A program made the translations under genes and the position numbers. From NCBI RefSeq assembly GCF_029714365.1, contig NZ_CP121659.1:868001-932000 (forward strand): a stretch of DNA of 64,000 nucleotides, read 5' to 3'. The notes beneath the pieces were generated by a model, which was not told the DNA's origin, searched no databases, and saw only the letters and a list, made by a program, of their open reading frames with translations. Source of the DNA: Sinorhizobium terangae (GTDB lineage: Bacteria > Pseudomonadota > Alphaproteobacteria > Rhizobiales > Rhizobiaceae). This document shows, piece by piece, positions 59,430 to 64,000 of this stretch; within the stretch, counting starts at the first letter, position 1; every line of letters starts with the position of its first letter.

Positions 59430-60656
59430 TCACCAGCCGCCGGTCGACGTGTTCCCCCCGATGTCGTTCGTCGGATCGTCGTTGCGGATCAGGCTCTCGG
59501 AACCGCCCTCGAGCCTGTTGTTGCGCACCACGTTGTTCTGCGCGAAATCGAGATTGCTGGCGCTGCTGCCGAACGGATAGGCCGGATCCTTGAAGCAATA
59601 GCTCCGGTTGCCGTTGCGCGAATTCAGCCAGACTGCCGGCTGCGCGAGGAACGACGATGTGTAACGGAAGGTGTTGCCGGTGATCTGGTTGGATTGCGGC
59701 TTCTGATGGCGGATCACGCCGCCCTCTCCACAGTTCCGGTAGAGGAATATGCCGCCGTTTTCGGCATGCTGGAACGTGTTGTTGGTAATCCGGTTGTTCG
59801 CCGATCCGTCGACGGCGATCAACTCCCTCTTTTCGGTTGTGATCCCGAAGACGTTGTTGCTGATCGTGTTGTTGGCGGACTCGGCGTCGAGATAGACGGC
59901 GACGGAGGTTGATTTGCCGTTGATCCGCGAATTGACGAGCGCCGTATTCGTCACCCCGGGGCCGACGTAGAACGGAATGCCGCCGGGCGCGGTGAAGGTG
60001 ACGTTCTCCAGGCGCACGTTCCTGGGGGCAGAAGCCTGGGCGAAGGCCGTATGGTCGGGGTTGCGCGAGGAGGCTTTCATCGTCGCGCCGTCGGCGTTCT
60101 CGCCAAGCCCGTAGATCTGGGCGAAACCCTTGATCTTGCAATTGCGTATGGTGACGTTCGTGGGGACGTCCCAGCTTCCGGAGCCGATCTGCCGGGAGCG
60201 AACGACCACCGCGGTTTTCTCCTTCCGCGAAGCGCCGGCGCTGACGTCGAGCGTCCCCCCGCCGCAATCGAGGACGGATCCGGAAGCGGCGCTTCCTTCG
60301 AAGACGATCGGATGGGTGACGACATCGGCCGATGACAGTCGAACGCTGCATTGCAGCGAAACGACACCCGTTCCCGCCGCCTTGAGTCTCGACTGCACGT
60401 CCGCGTCACAGGCCGGTTTTTCCGCTACGTTCTGTGCAGGCGGAACTGAGGGGCTCGTCGGCAGCGGAGCCGGATCGGCCGGTGTCGACGGTCCGGTCGG
60501 CGGGTCGGTGTCGGGTCGCTGCGCCGCGGGGTACCCCGGCGCATTCCTGAACGCGGCGTCGGCCACCATGGCAAGGTCGCTTTGGCAACTGCTCAGCATC
60601 AGGCCAGAAACGATCAGGCCGGATACGATCACGCTTGTGCACTTGTTTGGACGCAT
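59430..60656 (-). CDS. right-handed beta-helix lipoprotein
   Basis: This 408-residue protein has a lipoprotein signal with lipobox LMLSSC (Cys24) and a proline-rich linker (residues about 40-80). The rest has parallel beta-helix repeats, rich in asparagine ladders (NNTISNNVF, NNRITNNTFQHAENGGIFLY, NQITGNTFRY). Proteins of this shape bind or cleave polysaccharides, and no catalytic acid pair is evident. It lies opposite the cupin gene and beside a cytochrome P450, with no polysaccharide genes adjacent. Confidence 0.82.
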   Translation of the reverse strand: MRPNKCTSVIVSGLIVSGLMLSSCQSDLAMVADAAFRNAPGYPAAQRPDTDPPTGPSTPADPAPLPTSPSVPPAQNVAEKPACDADVQSRLKAAGTGVVSLQCSVRLSSADVVTHPIVFEGSAASGSVLDCGGGTLDVSAGASRKEKTAVVVRSRQIGSGSWDVPTNVTIRNCKIKGFAQIYGLGENADGATMKASSRNPDHTAFAQASAPRNVRLENVTFTAPGGIPFYVGPGVTNTALVNSRINGKSTSVAVYLDAESANNTISNNVFGITTEKRELIAVDGSANNRITNNTFQHAENGGIFLYRNCGEGGVIRHQKPQSNQITGNTFRYTSSFLAQPAVWLNSRNGNRSYCFKDPAYPFGSSASNLDFAQNNVVRNNRLEGGSESLIRNDDPTNDIGGNTSTGGW

Positions 60657-60759
60657 CGTCAGGCTCCATCGCCGCTCCGTCCGGACCGGAATAGGGCTTT
60701 ATGGTTAACCGACCCTGAACGCCGCGACCTGCTACATCGGCGACCCCGCCGCCGCGGGC

Positions 60760-62007
60760 CTACCAGGCGACTTCCAGGCGCTCCAAGCCGTGGAAATGGA
60801 AGCTGTCCTTGACTTGCGGCTCGTGCTTGAGCCGCATGCCCGGCAGGCGGCGGAAAAGGATCGGCAGGGAAATGTTGAGCTCGAGCCGCGCCAGCGGCGC
60901 GCCGATGCAAAAGTGCAGGCCCGCACCAAACGAAACATTGGGGCCTTCGTCGCGATCCGGTTTGAATGTATCGGGTGCCGAGAACTTCCGCGGATCGACG
61001 TTGGCCGCGCCCAACATCAGTCCGATCTTGTCGCCCTTCTTGAGGGCGATGCCGTCGTCGAGCTCGATATCTGTCAGCGCATAGCGCTGGAAGATATGCA
61101 GCGGGGCCGCGAAGCGCAGGCATTCTTCGATGGCCCGTTCCGTCGAATCTTCACTTGCGAAAAGCTCAGCCGGCGAAAGACCCGATTGAAGGATCGTCCG
61201 CACCGCATTGCCGATCTGATGGACCGTTGCCTCATGACCGGCATTCAGGAGCAGGACGGTCGTCGAGATCAGCTCGGCATCCGACAGTCGCTCTCCGTCC
61301 TTCTCCGAAGTGATCATATGCGTCAGCAGGTCATCGCCGGGGTTCGCTCGCTTTTCGGCGATGACGTCGCTGAGGTAGGTGGCGAATTCGGCGGACGCCT
61401 GATTGGCGTCGAGCTCCGTCTCGAAACTCGGATTGAAGACGTACATCCGGACCATGCGATGCGACCAGTCGAGAAGGCGAGGGGCCGCTTCGACGGGGAT
61501 CCCGAGCATGCGCGCGATGATGGTCACCGGGATCGTCTCGGCATAGGTCTTCAGCAATTCCACCTCGCCGCTCTTCTCGAAGCTGTCGATGACGGCGTGC
61601 GAAAGCGCCTCGATCTCCGGTCTTAGCTGCTCGATCTGCCGCGAAACGAAAGCGCGGTTGACGAGCGTCCTCAGCCGCGTGTGTGCCGGCGGCTCCAGCT
61701 CCAGCAGCGAATGCGCCTCCAGCGCATCGAAATCCTTCAAATGCGGTTTCGGCTCGGGCATGCCCAGTTCGTCGCGCGTCGCGACATGCAGAATCTGGCG
61801 ACCGAAACGGCGGTCTCGCAGCAGGCCGTTTACCTGATCATAGCCGGCAAAATACCATTGCTGCCGTTCCTCCCAGAAGAAGGCCGGACATTGCTCATGG
61901 AGAGCCGCATAGGCGGGAAGCGGATTGCGGAAGAAAGCCGGATCGCGAACGTCGAGCGAAACGCGGCGACTGGAACCGTCGATCGAAATACCGGGAACTT
62001 CGGGCAT
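60760..62007 (-). CDS. cytochrome P450
   Basis: This 415-residue soluble bacterial P450 has the I-helix oxygen motif LLNAGHEATVHQIGNA, the K-helix ExxR (EECLRF) and the haem loop FGAGLHFCIGAPLARLE with Cys367 as axial ligand. It would need a ferredoxin and reductase, neither of which is next to it. The substrate is unknown. It is a solitary gene, which suggests a housekeeping or accessory oxidation, not a biosynthetic cluster. Confidence 0.93.
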   Translation of the reverse strand: MPEVPGISIDGSSRRVSLDVRDPAFFRNPLPAYAALHEQCPAFFWEERQQWYFAGYDQVNGLLRDRRFGRQILHVATRDELGMPEPKPHLKDFDALEAHSLLELEPPAHTRLRTLVNRAFVSRQIEQLRPEIEALSHAVIDSFEKSGEVELLKTYAETIPVTIIARMLGIPVEAAPRLLDWSHRMVRMYVFNPSFETELDANQASAEFATYLSDVIAEKRANPGDDLLTHMITSEKDGERLSDAELISTTVLLLNAGHEATVHQIGNAVRTILQSGLSPAELFASEDSTERAIEECLRFAAPLHIFQRYALTDIELDDGIALKKGDKIGLMLGAANVDPRKFSAPDTFKPDRDEGPNVSFGAGLHFCIGAPLARLELNISLPILFRRLPGMRLKHEPQVKDSFHFHGLERLEVAW

Positions 62008-62220
62008 GACTCAACTCTTCAGGTATGGGTAACTCGCTGCTTCATCTGCATCTCTATTGCTCCGGACGCGGGTGCCGCAAGCCTAATCGGTCGACGAATG
62101 TGCGGAGCAGGCGCTCCATGTGAGCCCGTGGTCAGGAAGCAATAAGATGCGTGGCCCGGACTTTTTCGGTGGCAGGGGCGGACCTATTTGAGCATGATGC
62201 GGCAGCAAGCAGGGAGCGGC

Positions 62221-63078
62221 ATGGCAAAAATTCAGAACAGTTTATCCGCGGGCATTCTGGCGGCGATCCGCAGGCGACGGCCCACGGTGGTAGCGCGCGA
62301 TGCGGCGGTGGACCGCGGGGACATCGTCATAGCCTCCTACAATATCCATAAATGCGTCGGTACCGATGGCCGATTTGATCCGGCACGCACGGCGCAGGTC
62401 ATTAGCGAGATCGGTGCGGATATCGTGGCCTTGCAGGAAGCGGACCAGCGCTTCGGCGAACGGGCCGGCCTTCTCGACCTGGAACACCTGCGGCGCGAGG
62501 CGCATCTGGTTTCGGTGCCGATCTCACCCTTTTCAGCCAAGGGGCACGGCTGGCACGGCAACGTCCTGTTGCTGAGAGAGGGGGCGGTTTCCGACATCCG
62601 CCAGTTGAAGCTGCCCGGTGTCGAGCCGCGGGGCGCGCTGGTCGTCGATCTCGACCTCAAGGCCGGACCGCTGCGGGTGATCGCCGCCCACCTTGGACTG
62701 TTGCGCCACTCCCGAGCGCAGCAGGCCGAAGCGCTGTTGCGTGCCGCGGCCGATGGAGTCGGCCGACCGACCCTGCTTATCGGCGACCTCAACGAATGGC
62801 GGATGGGCAAGCGTTCATCGCTCAAGTTTCTGAGCCCGACCTTTGATCCATCGCATGCGACGGTCGCCAGTTTTCCGTCGCGTTTTCCGCTGCTGCCGCT
62901 CGATCGCGTGCTTGGCAATCCGCATCATCTGGTCACGTCCGTGGCAGTGCACGACTCGCCGCTCGCGCGTGTTGCCTCGGACCATCTGCCGGTAAAGGCA
63001 TCGATTGACCTGAAGGCGGTTCAACACGGCGAAAGCGACCCGCGTCGCGCCGCGCTGATCGGGACGGATTCGGCTTAA
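62221..63078 (+). CDS. endonuclease/exonuclease/phosphatase family protein
   Basis: This 285-residue protein has the fold's active-site motifs in order: IASYNIHKCVGTDG, ALQEADQRFG, AAHLGLLRHSR, LIGDLNEWRMG and SDHLPVKASI. Members cleave DNA, sphingomyelin or inositol phosphates. The ATG at 62221 has GGGAG four bases further upstream of GGC. It is followed 21 bases later by the phospholipase D gene. The pair probably forms one transcript; both enzymes cut phosphodiesters, but the substrates are not known. Confidence 0.87.
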   Translation: MAKIQNSLSAGILAAIRRRRPTVVARDAAVDRGDIVIASYNIHKCVGTDGRFDPARTAQVISEIGADIVALQEADQRFGERAGLLDLEHLRREAHLVSVPISPFSAKGHGWHGNVLLLREGAVSDIRQLKLPGVEPRGALVVDLDLKAGPLRVIAAHLGLLRHSRAQQAEALLRAAADGVGRPTLLIGDLNEWRMGKRSSLKFLSPTFDPSHATVASFPSRFPLLPLDRVLGNPHHLVTSVAVHDSPLARVASDHLPVKASIDLKAVQHGESDPRRAALIGTDSA

Positions 63079-63099
63079 AGCAGGCTGAGGCGGCGTGCG

Positions 63100-64000
63100 A
63101 TGGTGTTTTGGATTACGGTCTTTCTTGCCATTTTGATTGCCCTCGCCGGTGCGGCGATCCTTTACATTTACGGGCGGTTTGGGCGTCGTCCCCAGGCACA
63201 GCCGTCCTTTGCGCTGCCGGTTGCCGAAAACGAAACGGAGATCGATCTGGATATCGGTCTGCTCCTGCTCGATAGCCCTCGCCAAAGCGGGGTCGCATTG
63301 ATATCCGACAACATCGAGGCCTTTGTCGCGAGAGCACACTCCGCGCGACGAGCCGGGCGTAGCCTCGACCTGCAATATTATTACTGGAAGGACGACCTGA
63401 CCGGGTTTCTGCTGACGCGCGAACTCGTCATGGCCGCCGACCGTGGCGTGCGTGTTCGGTTGCTGCTCGACGATATCAATGCGGGCATCCATGATCGCCT
63501 GTGCATCTCGCTTGATGCGCATCCGAATATCGATGTCCGCCTGTTCAATCCGAGCCGGGCGCGCACGGATCGCTTTCGCCGCGGCTTCGAGATGGCGATC
63601 CGCGCCTTTAGCGCTACGCGCCGCATGCACAACAAACTGTGGATAGCCGACGGCCGGTTGGCGATTGCCGGCGGACGCAACATTGGCGATGCCTATTTCG
63701 ATGCGGCCGAACTCTCGAACTTTCGCGATCTGGATGTATGGTTGATCGGGCCGGTCGTCGATCAGGCGACGGAGATGTTCGATCGCTATTGGAACAGCGC
63801 CTCCGTCCTGCCGATCGCGGCGCTGCGCACGCCGCGCAAGCAATTTCTGCCGGCGCTGCGTGAAGCGCTCGATGCGCTTGCCCGCACCCCCGCCGCACGC
63901 TTCTACCTGGAACAGGTCGACAAGGCGGCCGCTGAGAAGGGCTGTTTTCGGGGCAGCCGCCCGCTCCACCGGAGCGCCGATGTCCGCATTGCCTTCGATC
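63100..64000 (+). CDS. phospholipase D-family protein (cut by window edge)
   Basis: About 300 N-terminal residues are visible and the gene runs off the right edge. It starts MVFWITVFLAILIALAGAAI with a single membrane anchor. The phospholipase D region contains SLDLQYYYWKDDLTG and the HKD motif RMHNKLWIADGRLAIAGGRN, the usual first of two active sites. The second site would lie beyond the window. Proteins like this include cardiolipin synthases and nucleases. Confidence 0.85.
   Translation, partial: MVFWITVFLAILIALAGAAILYIYGRFGRRPQAQPSFALPVAENETEIDLDIGLLLLDSPRQSGVALISDNIEAFVARAHSARRAGRSLDLQYYYWKDDLTGFLLTRELVMAADRGVRVRLLLDDINAGIHDRLCISLDAHPNIDVRLFNPSRARTDRFRRGFEMAIRAFSATRRMHNKLWIADGRLAIAGGRNIGDAYFDAAELSNFRDLDVWLIGPVVDQATEMFDRYWNSASVLPIAALRTPRKQFLPALREALDALARTPAARFYLEQVDKAAAEKGCFRGSRPLHRSADVRIAFD

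Overview
The window is a GC-rich chromosomal segment from a member of the Rhizobiaceae, most likely Sinorhizobium/Ensifer. Three things point there. The protein families and their order (rnd, aspS, groEL, parC, bpt, hemB, ldtR-ldtP, glyA-nrdR-ribD-ribE, ribH-nusB, hppA, yceD-plsX-fabH-ihfA-merR, a polysaccharide cluster, ctaA, argC, speB, rpsI-rplM, metY) fit, from memory, one arm of the S. meliloti chromosome. Several intergenic gaps carry a roughly 105-bp two-palindrome repeat that fits the described RIME1 element of rhizobia. Start sites, ribosome binding sites and codon use are typical of the group. I see no prophage, insertion sequence, CRISPR array or rRNA operon. One tRNA gene, tRNA-Pro(GGG), is present. 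Both edges cut a gene: a membrane adenylate cyclase on the left and a phospholipase D-family protein on the right.

Layout. 1-9.6 kb: adenylate cyclase fragment, RNase D, a Tat-exported multicopper oxidase, an MFS transporter, aspS, a rhodanese, and an orphan groEL without groES behind a small conserved-looking gene. 9.9-18.3 kb: a secreted protein of unknown function, parC, an ArsR-type regulator, an EamA transporter coupled to the N-end-rule transferase bpt, an RDD membrane protein, hemB and a DUF6163-like membrane protein. 18.4-20.6 kb: the MarR-family regulator LdtR and its neighbour L,D-transpeptidase LdtP. 20.8-27.3 kb: one-carbon and riboflavin genes (glyA, nrdR, ribD, ribE, then ribH-nusB), interrupted by small minus-strand genes. 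27.3-36.2 kb: an MFS transporter, a K+-independent proton pyrophosphatase, bamE, an assembly chaperone for the bc1 complex, yceD, then the fatty-acid and phospholipid start genes plsX-fabH followed by ihfA and a MerR regulator.

36.2-37.9 kb is a sparsely coding stretch around tRNA-Pro. 37.9-47.4 kb is a surface-polysaccharide locus. A five-gene minus-strand operon encodes an OPX lipoprotein, a glycosyltransferase, a priming hexose-1-phosphate transferase, a Wzy-like polymerase and a second glycosyltransferase, with overlapping stop and start codons. It lies opposite a Wzz/BY-kinase-like co-polymerase whose Walker A lysine is missing, and a GNAT-fold acyltransferase follows. The content resembles the unipolar polysaccharide (UPP) locus of Agrobacterium and Sinorhizobium, and no flippase is visible here.

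47.5-64 kb: a 38-codon small ORF, a phosphoesterase, heme A synthase, argC, agmatinase, phenylalanine hydroxylase divergent from an Lrp-type regulator, rpsI-rplM, a thioesterase, an enoyl-CoA hydratase, an EamA transporter, a CoA-binding protein, metY, a cupin, a beta-helix lipoprotein, a cytochrome P450, and an EEP-nuclease/phospholipase D pair.

Most of the window is ordinary core genome. The points most worth a second look are the kinase-dead polysaccharide co-polymerase with its compact operon, the intact and eroded RIME1 copies, the cyclase with a changed substrate-selecting lysine, the small ORFs, and several clean inverted repeats in divergent promoter regions.
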